64,000 nucleotides of DNA, taken from NCBI RefSeq assembly GCF_003258315.1, contig NZ_CP030032.1:3350501-3414500 (forward strand), read 5' to 3'. The notes under the pieces are model-generated. The model was not told where the DNA came from, did no database searches, and saw only the letters and a list, made by a program, of their open reading frames with translations. The DNA comes from Bradymonas sediminis (GTDB taxonomy: Bacteria; Myxococcota_A; Bradymonadia; Bradymonadales; Bradymonadaceae). Made by a program: the position numbers and the translations under genes. The number at the start of each line of letters is the position of its first letter. Within the stretch, counting starts at the first letter, position 1. This document shows, one piece after another, positions 8,802 to 17,698 of the stretch.

Positions 8802-9500
8802 ATGACAGATGACCAGAAAGACCAACAGGCTGCTGAGAAGCTTGACCTGACCGGCAAGACCACAAACGGCGTGCTTCCCTACGCCGACGGCACCCACGTC
8901 GCCACCGATCACACAAAGCTTCTGAAGTTCGTTGGCATCACCCTGGCCGCGTCGTTCGCGCTCGCCTGGGGCTCCATCCCGCTCTACCGCATCATCTGCG
9001 CCAAGATCGATCCGGGCGGCTCCTCGTCGCAGAACGGCACGGTGTCAGAATACACCAACGTCACCGTGGACGAGTCGCGCGAGCTCAAGATTCGCTTCTC
9101 GGCCACCGTCAATAGCGAGCTGCCCTGGGAGTTCGTCCCGACCGAGTATACCGCGACGGTTCACCCAGGCGAGAAACGCCTGACCAAATTCTACTCCAAG
9201 AATTTGAGCTACGCCGACACCATCGTCGGCAAAGGCGTCTACGATATCGTGCCGCCCGAGGCCGCTCAATATTTCAAGAAAATCGAGTGTTTCTGCTTCA
9301 CCGAGCAAACACTTGCCCCCAGTGAGTCGATGGATATGCCGCTGTATTTCTGGTTCGACCCGGATATCCCCAAGCATATCACCAATATCACGCTGTCTTA
9401 TACCTTCTTCAAAGTGAAGACGGTCGACACGCCGGTCGAGAAAGCTGGCGACAATGCCCCGGCCGTAGAGACCGCAAGCGCCGCGCAGATTTCGCCCTAA
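8802..9500 (+). CDS. ctaG: Cytochrome c oxidase copper assembly protein CtaG/Cox11
   Basis: 232 residues from ATG 8802, with CGGAG six bases upstream. It has an unstructured N-terminal tail, one transmembrane helix (about 43-62) and a periplasmic Ig-like copper domain with the copper motif KKIECFCFTEQ. The longer open frame running back into ctaB is only a shadow. Cox11 proteins deliver copper to the CuB site of CoxA. The gene is 101 bases after ctaB. Confidence 0.94.
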   Translation: MTDDQKDQQAAEKLDLTGKTTNGVLPYADGTHVATDHTKLLKFVGITLAASFALAWGSIPLYRIICAKIDPGGSSSQNGTVSEYTNVTVDESRELKIRFSATVNSELPWEFVPTEYTATVHPGEKRLTKFYSKNLSYADTIVGKGVYDIVPPEAAQYFKKIECFCFTEQTLAPSESMDMPLYFWFDPDIPKHITNITLSYTFFKVKTVDTPVEKAGDNAPAVETASAAQISP

Positions 9501-9556
9501 CCTCTAACTTTTGTCGCCTGCGCCCACCCTCGGGACAGGCCGCCTCTGGGTTGTTT

Positions 9557-9739
9557 ATGAGCCAAGAATCAACCGCACCGAACCAGCCCGAAGAATCAGG
9601 CGCCGCATCCTCAGTCGAGGAGTTCGCGCCCTCCGAGGACATGAAGAAACGCAACCGCCAGCTCGGGCTCATCTTCCTGGGCATCGTCGCGTTTCTGATC
9701 TTATTGACCGTCGTCACCCGCATCATCTTATCCTCATGA
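9557..9739 (+). CDS. Small single-helix membrane protein of the cox assembly block
   Basis: 60 residues from ATG 9557. It has an acidic Ser/Glu-rich N-terminal half, the basic stretch MKKRNRQ and one transmembrane helix (about 38-58) ending at the C-terminus. Its stop overlaps the surf1 start (ATGA at 9736-9739), which implies translational coupling. No family is recognised. By position it may be a small oxidase assembly or anchoring factor. Confidence 0.7.
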   Translation: MSQESTAPNQPEESGAASSVEEFAPSEDMKKRNRQLGLIFLGIVAFLILLTVVTRIILSS

Positions 9740-10554
9740 GCCAGCGCAAACGCCTGCAATTTAAGCCCCGATTCTGGCCCACGCTGGGCACCATCGTGGG
9801 CCTCGCGCTGCTGCTCGCCCTGGGCACCTGGCAGACCCTTCGGTATTTCGAGAAGCTCGCGATCGAAGCCGAGCGCGCCGCGCACCTCACCGACGCGCGC
9901 ATTCAGGTCAAGAGCCTGGCCGAATTCCAGCAAAAGGCCCGCTCCTACAGCCCCATCGAGGTCCGCGGCTCCCTCGATCCAGATTACGTTTTTTTATTTA
10001 AACATCGCACCCACGACGGCGGAAAGCCCGGCTATTGGGTCGGCGGCGTGCTGCGTTTTGCAGAAGGCCCGGGCGGGCTGATCGTCAATCGTGGGTGGGT
10101 GCACCGAAACAGCGCCCAGGAGCTCGCCGCCGAACCCCTGGACACCGAGCTCAAGTCCTATAACGGGCTTGTTTATCAGCCCCAGCGCGTCATCGCAGAC
10201 GAGGGCACCCGCGCCGAATTGACGCGCGGCGAGCTTGCGCTGAAGACCTCTGCGCAGGGGGATGTCGTCGAGTGGGAGTCCTACGATATCACCGGCATCG
10301 CGCAGGCGTTGAGCGTCGAGACCCCGACCACGCCGACCATCCTGGTGCTCGGCCCCGAGCATAGTGAGTATCCCTATCCGGTGGCGAGCCTGGAATACGT
10401 CACGCAGCCCTATATGACCTCGGAGCGCCACCTGGGGTATCTGAGCTTCTGGTATTTGACCGCGCTGGGGCTTCTGGGGATGTATTTGGCCAACGCCTTC
10501 GGCCTGCTGACTTCGGGGCGCCATAACCCGGCGCCGTCGCAGCCGCAGAGCTAG
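9736..10554 (+). CDS. SURF1 family cytochrome oxidase assembly protein
   Basis: 272 residues. I placed the start at ATG 9736, which overlaps the preceding stop, because the protein then begins with the expected N-terminal helix (about 14-31) ending in LGTWQTLRYFEK. The periplasmic domain carries the family NRGWV motif and the C-terminal helix HLGYLSFWYLTALGLLGMYL. SURF1 proteins help insert heme a into subunit I. Last gene of the assembly block. Confidence 0.93.
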   Translation: MSQRKRLQFKPRFWPTLGTIVGLALLLALGTWQTLRYFEKLAIEAERAAHLTDARIQVKSLAEFQQKARSYSPIEVRGSLDPDYVFLFKHRTHDGGKPGYWVGGVLRFAEGPGGLIVNRGWVHRNSAQELAAEPLDTELKSYNGLVYQPQRVIADEGTRAELTRGELALKTSAQGDVVEWESYDITGIAQALSVETPTTPTILVLGPEHSEYPYPVASLEYVTQPYMTSERHLGYLSFWYLTALGLLGMYLANAFGLLTSGRHNPAPSQPQS

Positions 10555-10558
10555 CCTC

Positions 10559-10579
10559 GGGCCGGCGCGACGCCGGCCC
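10559..10579. terminator. Hairpin between convergent surf1 and tlpA-like genes
   Basis: 9-bp GC-rich stem with a 3-base loop (arms 10559-10567 and 10571-10579) in the 39-base gap between two convergent genes. It could serve both directions; the downstream T-rich stretch on the plus strand is weak. Confidence 0.65.
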
Positions 10580-10593
10580 TTCAAGCTCCTTCC

Positions 10594-11160
10594 TCAGAGC
10601 AACGCCTCGATCAACTGCTTCACTTCGGGGCGAGTCCAGTCATAATCACTCACAAATCGCGCGACGATCTGGCCGTCGCGGTCGATGATATAGGTCTCGG
10701 GAATCAACTCGGTGCCCATGGCCGCCGAGCTCTGACTATTCGGGTCCCATAACACGGTCATCTGGCTCTGTTGATTGGGCAAAAACTCGTCCATGAATTT
10801 GCCGATATCTTGCTGCTCGACGTCCAGGCTCACCGCGACCATGACCAGCCCGCGGTTGCGGTATTGGCGCACCAACTCCTCCATGCTCGGCATCTCTTTG
10901 CGGCACGGCACGCAATAGCTGGCCCAGAAGTTCAAGAAGACCACCTTGCCGCGATAGCTCGACAGGCTGGCGGCCTGGCCGCTGTCGACGTCGAGCAGCT
11001 CGAAGTCCGGCGCCGGGCGGTCCACCCACTCGCCGTCCAGGCGCACCACCGCCTCCATCACACCCGGCTTGTCGGCGATGGCCCAGGGCCCCGCGATCAT
11101 GGCCGCGAAGGCCCCCAACGCAGCCACGAGAATCAGAATTTTGACCGAAGATGCACTCAT
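10594..11160 (-). CDS. TlpA/ResA-like membrane-anchored thiol-disulfide oxidoreductase
   Basis: 188 residues. An N-terminal signal anchor (about 7-28) is followed by a thioredoxin-fold domain with the active site WASYCVPC (Cys83, Cys86) and the cis-Pro region ELIPETYIIDRDG. Known relatives reduce apocytochrome c heme-site cysteines or the CuA site of CoxB in the periplasm. Both substrates are encoded next door, so such a role is a reasonable inference. Transcribed toward surf1. Confidence 0.9.
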   Translation of the reverse strand: MSASSVKILILVAALGAFAAMIAGPWAIADKPGVMEAVVRLDGEWVDRPAPDFELLDVDSGQAASLSSYRGKVVFLNFWASYCVPCRKEMPSMEELVRQYRNRGLVMVAVSLDVEQQDIGKFMDEFLPNQQSQMTVLWDPNSQSSAAMGTELIPETYIIDRDGQIVARFVSDYDWTRPEVKQLIEALL

Positions 11161-11206
11161 AAGTCCTAAACCTTAAACGAAAAATACCGCCACGCGCCCA
11201 AGCCTT

Positions 11207-12049
11207 TTACCAGTCATTGCGCAGCCTGCGAAGGGTGCGAAACGCTGCCTCGGCCGGCGCCTCGGACTTTTGCATTTCCTGGGAAAAAATATCGCCATGC
11301 GAGGTCTTAAGCCCCTCCACGAGCGCGGGGTCGTCGACCCGTAGAAACGGATTATACGCCCGCTCGTCGCCGAGGGTTCGGCGGCGCAAAATCCGGTCCT
11401 TTTTGGCGACCCGATCAGCCTTGGCCGCCTCGACGACTTCGCGCTCGGCCTTGAGTAGCTCCTGCGCCGGCGCGTTGTCGGGCTCCAAGGAGAGGATAAA
11501 CTCCAGATTTCGCAGCGCGTAGTCGTGGCCCGGATAGAAGATCACCGAATCGCTCAGCGCGCTGATTACGTCGCGAAAGGTCGCGTAGAGGACCCCGGGG
11601 TCCCCGCCAAAGCTGCAATTTCCGACGCCCCCGGCAAAGAGGGTGTCTCCGCTTAACAGATGGCGCTCGCCGAGCAAGCTAATATGCCCCGGCGTATGCC
11701 CGGGCGTATCCAACACGCGCACCTCGACTTCGCCGACCGCCACCGCGTCGCCGGCGTACAGCTTTCGGTCTACCGCGCGCGATTGGCCCGCCTCGATCTG
11801 GGGCGTGTCCACCGCCCCGGCGAGCAGCGACGCCTGCGGGAACGCCGCAAAGACCGCGTCATTGCCGCCGATATGGTCGTGATGAAAATGTGTATTGACC
11901 ACCGCCTCTAACTCCAGCCCCTCGCGCCGCAGAAACTCCACCGCCTGCGCCCCATCGACCGGGTCCACCAACACCGCCCGTCCCTGTGAGTCGTGCAAGA
12001 GGTAGAAGAAGTTGTCACTGATCGAACTGGCGAGTATTTCAACATTCAT
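11207..12049 (-). CDS. gloB: Hydroxyacylglutathione hydrolase (glyoxalase II)
   Basis: 280 residues. I chose the ATG at 12049 because an AGGA sits 5 bases upstream; the ATG two codons earlier has no spacer. It has a metallo-beta-lactamase fold with the THFHHDHIGG metal site, DTPGHTPGH, SGDTLF and PGHDYAL motifs. The C-terminal part (TLGDERAYNPFLR) matches the glyoxalase II substrate-binding domain rather than a generic metallohydrolase. It hydrolyses S-lactoylglutathione in methylglyoxal detoxification. A persulfide dioxygenase is the main alternative, but the NPFLR signature argues for GloB. Confidence 0.9.
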   Translation of the reverse strand: MNVEILASSISDNFFYLLHDSQGRAVLVDPVDGAQAVEFLRREGLELEAVVNTHFHHDHIGGNDAVFAAFPQASLLAGAVDTPQIEAGQSRAVDRKLYAGDAVAVGEVEVRVLDTPGHTPGHISLLGERHLLSGDTLFAGGVGNCSFGGDPGVLYATFRDVISALSDSVIFYPGHDYALRNLEFILSLEPDNAPAQELLKAEREVVEAAKADRVAKKDRILRRRTLGDERAYNPFLRVDDPALVEGLKTSHGDIFSQEMQKSEAPAEAAFRTLRRLRNDW

Positions 12050-12136
12050 AATCATCCTGGATGAATAAAATTAGGAGATTTGGAGGTGGTGAAAACAGAT
12101 TTTTTCCCATGAAGTGTGCGCCCGAACTTCTTTGGA

Positions 12137-12574
12137 TTAGGCGGTCGGGTCGCCCAGACGCGCCCCGGCCCGGCGAAGATGGGCGTCGAGCCGGCGGCGA
12201 TACGCCGGGGGCATCGCGAAGGGGTCGATCCAGATGTGGGCCGGCCCCGCGCACTCGCTAAGGTTGAGCGCCCAGCGGGCCACCGCGTCGACGTCGGTCG
12301 GCAGGCACCACACGCCGCTTAGCAGCCATACCCCAACCGGCAGATTTTTGCGCGCGCAAAAGCGCACCATCTCCCGCAACTCTTGAGGTCTTATGGCGTC
12401 GGACACCAACGCATCGGCCAGGTCCACTCGCCCGGCATCTTCGCCGACCGCCCACTGAATCGTCAGCCCCGCGTCGAGGTTGGGCTCTTGCTCAAAATAC
12501 AGCCCACCACCGCTCGACTTTTGCCCCAATAAACCCCAACCATCCAACCCCTTAATAAGATTCCGAAGCCCCAT
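12137..12574 (-). CDS. Hypothetical protein
   Basis: 145 residues starting at ATG 12574, which has a GGGG-containing ribosome site 7 bases upstream; the open frame back to 12697 lacks such support. The protein is soluble, with an N-terminal MGLRNLIKGLDGWGLLG segment and a mixed alpha/beta body. No family is recognised. It lies between gloB and a divergent secreted protein gene. Coding is supported by the ribosome site and sensible composition only. Confidence 0.6.
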   Translation of the reverse strand: MGLRNLIKGLDGWGLLGQKSSGGGLYFEQEPNLDAGLTIQWAVGEDAGRVDLADALVSDAIRPQELREMVRFCARKNLPVGVWLLSGVWCLPTDVDAVARWALNLSECAGPAHIWIDPFAMPPAYRRRLDAHLRRAGARLGDPTA

Positions 12575-12723
12575 CGCGTCGCCCCTTTTCTGTTGGCGTT
12601 TAGCCCCCAAAACACTTCCATTTTTGTAGGCCAACCTTATTGTAAGTGCTTTGGACATCGTGTTAAGATGAAACGCAGAATGCACCGCAAAAATCACCTC
12701 AATACTTCAGTCCAAAGCGTCTT

Positions 12724-15465
12724 ATGAAATCCGAGACCACCGTTTCTCGCACACCATCCACCGAATCCACCGATTCCGGTCAGCGCTCGACCTCCAAAAT
12801 ATCTACCCGCGCTTCGCGGCGCACATGGATTATGGTGGCCCTTTTTGCTTTTTCAAGCATGGGCTCGAGCGCGTGTATGCTGGATTTCGACGCTTTTGAG
12901 GAATCCGACTCGTTGATCACCGACAGCGGAGCCGACGCCAACAACACCCCGTTGGGCGACACGGTCGAAGACGACGCGGACGGCAGTGATGACGATATTT
13001 CCGACGACACCACCGACGACGACGCTGAATCGCAGCCGGTCCCCACGGTGGTCGGCGCGTCATGCGCGACGGACTCCGATTGCGGTGACGAGGGTCTTTG
13101 CTACCAAAATTATTGCACGACGGACTGCTCCGCCGGCGAAGCCTGCCAGCAGGGCAGCTCCTGCCAGGCGATGAACTTCGGCCCGAAAGCGGGCGTCGAG
13201 ATCTGCGTGGTCGATTGTGATTACACCGATGCCGCGTCCTGTGGGGGCGTCGCCGAGCGCGACGACCTGCATTGCCTGCCGATCAACCAGTTGCCCCTCG
13301 AGGCGATCGCCGTCAAAACCCAGACGGCTTGCGTGCCCGACCAGGACCGCGACGGCGTGGCAGATATGCTCGACAACTGCGTCGACACCGCCAACCAGGA
13401 CCAGCTCGATTTCGACGGCGATGGCATCGGCAACGCCTGTGATAGCGCCCCGAGCTGCCACGCGCTCGCCGTCGACGGCGTGCTCGACTACGGCACCGTC
13501 GCCTACCCGGCCGAGAACTTCGTCGCCCCCTCCTCGACCCACCTGAGTTGGGTGCCGATCTTCGGCGGAACCGACGAAAACGGCGACCAGGTCGCGACCG
13601 TAAAGGTTATCGACCGCGCGTCGGGCGCCTGGAAGGACGCCCCGGATTTGCCCTTCACCGCCTTTGGTCGCACCACGACTCCGAGCGAGGACAATCGCTA
13701 TTGGATCACCCCCGGCGCCCCGACGGCCTCCGGCGACCTCTTTGATCAGGCGTTGATGATCGCCGCCGACGGTCGCGTCAGCCTCGGCGCTCGAATTAAC
13801 TTCCCGAACAACACCCCGCTCATCGCCGCGGGCAGCACGCCCAGCGGTCAGGCATTTATTCAGACCGCGACGGCGAGCGTCCCAACGAATTGGAGAATCT
13901 CTCGGGTCGCTCAGGGCCTGGATTCCTTCCAAACCGTCGCTACGGGCTCGTCTAACGCGCTGTCCTGGTACACCACCCAAACCCTTGACGGCGGCGTGCT
14001 CTTTTACTCCGACATCGTGAATAGCGGCGACCCCTTGCTCATCAGCTTCAGCGATCCGGCGGGCAAATCCTTCACCACGAAGACCGTAGCGCTCTCGCCC
14101 CTGGGCTCGCCGATTATCTCCCCACTGCTGATCCCGGGCGGCGGTCAATTTGTCTATATCATCGACCGTAATCTTGGCGCGATCATTCGCTACTCGATGG
14201 ACACCGGCGCGGTTCAGCAGATCTCCGGCTTCGACTTTGACTTCAGCGCGATGACCAACCCGAGGTTCATCTCGACGCCGCACTCAATGAGCTTTATTGC
14301 CCTGGAGCGCTCCGTCGACAACCCGCAGAATGTGCGCGCGCGCGAGTTTTTCCTGGGATGCATGCCGCAGTACGCCACCATGGACAGCGACGGCGACGGC
14401 ATCAACGATTTCCTGGATAATTGCCCGAATACCAGCAACTTGGACCAGTCCGATATGGACCGCGACCGCATCGGCGACAGCTGTGACCCCGACATCGACG
14501 GGGACGGGTTCCATAACGGTATGGAAGCCCTCGGGGAGACCGACCCGCTCAACCCGTTGAGCTTCCCCCTCAGCGGTTATCTGGCGTATATCCGCGATGA
14601 CGGCACCCAGCGCACCCTGGAATACGCATCGCTCGACGCGATGGACACGCCCACGAGCCTTAGCGCTGACACGGCCGCCGCGCCGCATCGGCCGTACTTT
14701 TTGGGCGGAAAATCCCAGATCATGGCCCTCTCGGGTGCGCCCGAGAGCGCGACTGGCGTGGATATCTTCTCCGTGCACGCCGACGACCCGACCACCCCTG
14801 ACAATATCGACCTGGCCGTGCCGCTGCGCGCCGCGACCGTCCTAGACACGTCCTATCAGGGCAACACGCCGGCGCAGATCACCGCGATTCACCCGAACCC
14901 CACGCGCGCGGGTACCTGGATGCTGTCGGACATTTCCACCGCTGACCTGTCCGTCGCCGCCTATGACTCGACGTTGCCTGATTTCCGCGGTTTGAACGGC
15001 AACCTCCATGGGATGGGCGTGGTCCTTGCGGGTCCCGAAAATTGCGAGGTCTGCCTCAAACCGTTTCAGTTGAACCAATCCCAACGCTCGGTTACTAGCG
15101 TCGGCTGGGCGTCTCTATTCGGTGAGTGGAAGTTCGCGCGTCTGGCGCCCACCACGTCGTTCTCGCCGGCCCTCGCGGTGACCGACGACGACGGCCGCGG
15201 CCAGCGCGCCTACGTGCAAGGGGAGTATTTGCGCCCGCCGGGCATGACCCAGATCAACTCGCTGGTCCCCACGGGCGTTGAGTCAAACGTGATCGTCTCG
15301 GCGCGCCGCAACGCCTCGAGTCCCTACGAATTGTGGTTCTATAACTCCAAATCTCAGACCTGGCACCTGCTCCAGCGCGCCGCCGAAGACCTGATCGAAG
15401 TGGATTGGACCGCCAAGCTTCCCGCCCCCCCTGGGCTCGTTGAGCCGGAGCTGCCGGTTGAATAA
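12724..15465 (+). CDS. Large secreted protein with thrombospondin type 3 calcium repeats
   Basis: 913 residues. The N-terminus is a 34-residue Ser/Thr/Arg-rich stretch, a hydrophobic helix (about 35-50) and Cys51 in a poor lipobox (GSSAC), so it may be a lipoprotein. An acidic Asp/Ser linker and a Cys-rich segment (about 114-200) follow. A TSP3 calcium-binding repeat (DRDGVADMLDNC, then FDGDGIGNACD) lies near 208-240, a domain with beta-propeller-like repeats at about 250-540, and a second TSP3 block (DSDGDGINDFLDNC) near 555-610. The last 300 residues are an unrecognised beta-rich domain. TSP3 repeats typically bind Ca2+ and make rigid extracellular stalks. Myxococcota encode many such surface proteins; the function is unknown. 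Confidence 0.85.
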   Translation: MKSETTVSRTPSTESTDSGQRSTSKISTRASRRTWIMVALFAFSSMGSSACMLDFDAFEESDSLITDSGADANNTPLGDTVEDDADGSDDDISDDTTDDDAESQPVPTVVGASCATDSDCGDEGLCYQNYCTTDCSAGEACQQGSSCQAMNFGPKAGVEICVVDCDYTDAASCGGVAERDDLHCLPINQLPLEAIAVKTQTACVPDQDRDGVADMLDNCVDTANQDQLDFDGDGIGNACDSAPSCHALAVDGVLDYGTVAYPAENFVAPSSTHLSWVPIFGGTDENGDQVATVKVIDRASGAWKDAPDLPFTAFGRTTTPSEDNRYWITPGAPTASGDLFDQALMIAADGRVSLGARINFPNNTPLIAAGSTPSGQAFIQTATASVPTNWRISRVAQGLDSFQTVATGSSNALSWYTTQTLDGGVLFYSDIVNSGDPLLISFSDPAGKSFTTKTVALSPLGSPIISPLLIPGGGQFVYIIDRNLGAIIRYSMDTGAVQQISGFDFDFSAMTNPRFISTPHSMSFIALERSVDNPQNVRAREFFLGCMPQYATMDSDGDGINDFLDNCPNTSNLDQSDMDRDRIGDSCDPDIDGDGFHNGMEALGETDPLNPLSFPLSGYLAYIRDDGTQRTLEYASLDAMDTPTSLSADTAAAPHRPYFLGGKSQIMALSGAPESATGVDIFSVHADDPTTPDNIDLAVPLRAATVLDTSYQGNTPAQITAIHPNPTRAGTWMLSDISTADLSVAAYDSTLPDFRGLNGNLHGMGVVLAGPENCEVCLKPFQLNQSQRSVTSVGWASLFGEWKFARLAPTTSFSPALAVTDDDGRGQRAYVQGEYLRPPGMTQINSLVPTGVESNVIVSARRNASSPYELWFYNSKSQTWHLLQRAAEDLIEVDWTAKLPAPPGLVEPELPVE

Positions 15466-15654
15466 ATGCATCGCGATTGAGGCGCCGGCATAAGTCGGCC
15501 ATATCGCGGCCAACAACCCGATACTCGAAGTTTTCAACTTTAGCCTATCAATGCTATATTTCGCGATGAACAGATGCACCCCCGGGCGAGCGTCGCAGCC
15601 GCCCGGGTGATCAGACGCTTTTAATCACCGTACCAAGTTCGAAATTGAATCCAA

Positions 15655-17634
15655 ATGGCTGAGCAACTGCCCCAAAAATTTGGAAGCTACACGCTCCACA
15701 AGCTCATTGCTCGTGGCGGCATGGCCGAGATTTATCGAGCGACCATGCCTGGTATCGGCGGTTTTGAGAAAACCGTGGCGATAAAGAAGATCCTCCCGCA
15801 CCTGGCGGAGGATGAAGAATTTATCACCATGCTCAAGGACGAAGCCAATATCCTGGTCAGCATCAGCGACTCCAATATCGCCCAGGTCTACGACCTGGGG
15901 CGCATTGACGACAGCTATTTTATCGCCATGGAATACGTCCATGGCCTCGACCTGTCGCATGTGATGAAGGGGCTGCGCAAACAGAACCAGATGATTCCGG
16001 TCGACCACGCGCTCTATATCACGAGCTGCATCTGCGCCGGGTTGCACGCCGCCCACACCAATACCGACAAGGACGGCCGCCCCCTCAACATCGTTCACCG
16101 CGACGTCAGCCCGCATAACGTCATCATCAGCTATGCCGGCGACGTTAAATTGATCGACTTCGGCGTCGCCAAAGCCGCGGTAAAGGAGAACCACACCCAG
16201 GTCGGCGTGATCAAAGGTAAATTGCTCTATATGGCCCCCGAGCAGGCGATGGCCAAATCGCTCGATGGCCGAGCCGACCTCTTCGCGGCGGGGCTTTGCC
16301 TCTATAAGATGTTGACCAATGAGCTGCCTTTCCGCGGCGACAACGAATTTCAGATCTACAACAATATCCTCTCCAAGGAGATCGTCCCGCCGCGCGAGCT
16401 CAACCCGCAGGTCAATCAGGAGGTCAACCAGATCGTGATGACCCTGCTGCAGCGCGACCCGGACAAGCGCTACCAGGACGGCTACAGCGCCAAACAAGAC
16501 CTGCGTCGCGCGCTCCAAAACCTCGCCCCCGGCTACACGGTCAATCGCCTCGGGCGCTTCATCGAGGACAATTTTTCGGCGGCGGCGATCCAGCGCCAAA
16601 ACGCCATGCAAGACGCCTCGGGGCCGAGCTCTATCCCGCCCATGACACCGTCGGCCACCTCGGTGGGCACCGGCCAGATGCTCGCCGACGCCGACATCGA
16701 AGAGCTGCAAATCGAGGAGTTTGACCTCGTCGAGGACGATGGCTCGCCGGCTCATGCCGGCTCTGCCCAGCCGCTCACTCCGGGCTTTAACGCACCGCCG
16801 GCGAACGGCAATTTGCGCACGAAGAAGCTCGACGAGAATACCGGACAATTTGGCGTCCAGCAGCTCACGCCAGCGCTTAACAATCCGACCCAGAACGATA
16901 AGAAATTGCCGGGCGCGGTCTATGTCGTCGGCGCCCTGCTGATCGTGGTGGCGGTTCTTTTTGGACTGACCTTCCTCGACGATGATGCCGAAGCGCCCGC
17001 CATAGCCGAGCCAGTGGCGACCGCCCCGGTGACGCCCGACCCCGCGCCGCCGCTGCCCGCCACGGTCACCGTCAGCTTGGACTCCGACCCCAGCGGCGCC
17101 GAGCTCTACCGAGGCGGCGACTTCCTGGGCACAACGCCCCAGGAATTAACCCTTCGGCGCAGCGCCGAGCCGATGACCATCACGCTGTCGATGGACGGCT
17201 TCGCCGACCGCGAGCTTCGGTTCGTGCCGGACGCCGATATCAAGGAGGTCTTCGAATTAACGCCCGCAGATGACCTGGGCGAAGACGGCCTCGAGGACTC
17301 ACCGCTTGAAGACGACACCCCTCAAGAGGTCGAGGAGCCTGCGGAGGCGCCCAAGCCGACGCCTGCCAGCGCCGCTCCGAAACCGGCCGCGCCCAAGCAA
17401 CCCGCGAAGAAGCCGGCTGCGCCTGCCCCGAAACCCGAGAAACCTGATCCCAAGCCGGTCGTTCAACCGATCGACTCCGGCCTGGACCTCTGGGACGATG
17501 AGCCCGTAAAAGAAGCGCCCAAGAAACCGGCCGCGCCCAAGAAGCCCGCGAAAAAGCCTGCGAAGAAAAAAGAGGCCGCGCCGGAACCACCAAAAGATGA
17601 AAAACCCAGTGATATTCTGAACCCATTTGGTTGA
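15655..17634 (+). CDS. Membrane Ser/Thr protein kinase with C-terminal PEGA domain
   Basis: 659 residues. A complete Hanks-type kinase domain lies at about 11-300: a glycine loop (IARGGMAEIY), Lys44 (VAIK), catalytic Asp150 (VHRDVSPHN, the variant HRDxSPxN usual in Myxococcota), DFG at 168 and APE in YMAPEQ. A disordered linker follows, then one transmembrane helix (about 419-439), a PEGA domain (about 468-540) and a Pro/Lys/Ala-rich tail that may touch peptidoglycan or nucleic acid. Predicted topology is cytoplasmic kinase with extracytoplasmic PEGA. All key catalytic residues are present. It is followed by a PEGA/TPR protein gene that may be functionally linked. Confidence 0.94.
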   Translation: MAEQLPQKFGSYTLHKLIARGGMAEIYRATMPGIGGFEKTVAIKKILPHLAEDEEFITMLKDEANILVSISDSNIAQVYDLGRIDDSYFIAMEYVHGLDLSHVMKGLRKQNQMIPVDHALYITSCICAGLHAAHTNTDKDGRPLNIVHRDVSPHNVIISYAGDVKLIDFGVAKAAVKENHTQVGVIKGKLLYMAPEQAMAKSLDGRADLFAAGLCLYKMLTNELPFRGDNEFQIYNNILSKEIVPPRELNPQVNQEVNQIVMTLLQRDPDKRYQDGYSAKQDLRRALQNLAPGYTVNRLGRFIEDNFSAAAIQRQNAMQDASGPSSIPPMTPSATSVGTGQMLADADIEELQIEEFDLVEDDGSPAHAGSAQPLTPGFNAPPANGNLRTKKLDENTGQFGVQQLTPALNNPTQNDKKLPGAVYVVGALLIVVAVLFGLTFLDDDAEAPAIAEPVATAPVTPDPAPPLPATVTVSLDSDPSGAELYRGGDFLGTTPQELTLRRSAEPMTITLSMDGFADRELRFVPDADIKEVFELTPADDLGEDGLEDSPLEDDTPQEVEEPAEAPKPTPASAAPKPAAPKQPAKKPAAPAPKPEKPDPKPVVQPIDSGLDLWDDEPVKEAPKKPAAPKKPAKKPAKKKEAAPEPPKDEKPSDILNPFG

Positions 17635-17698
17635 GCTCAAGAAATAATTCGCGTCGCACCCCACGGCGCATCAACTACGCCGGCCCACGCAGGAAGCT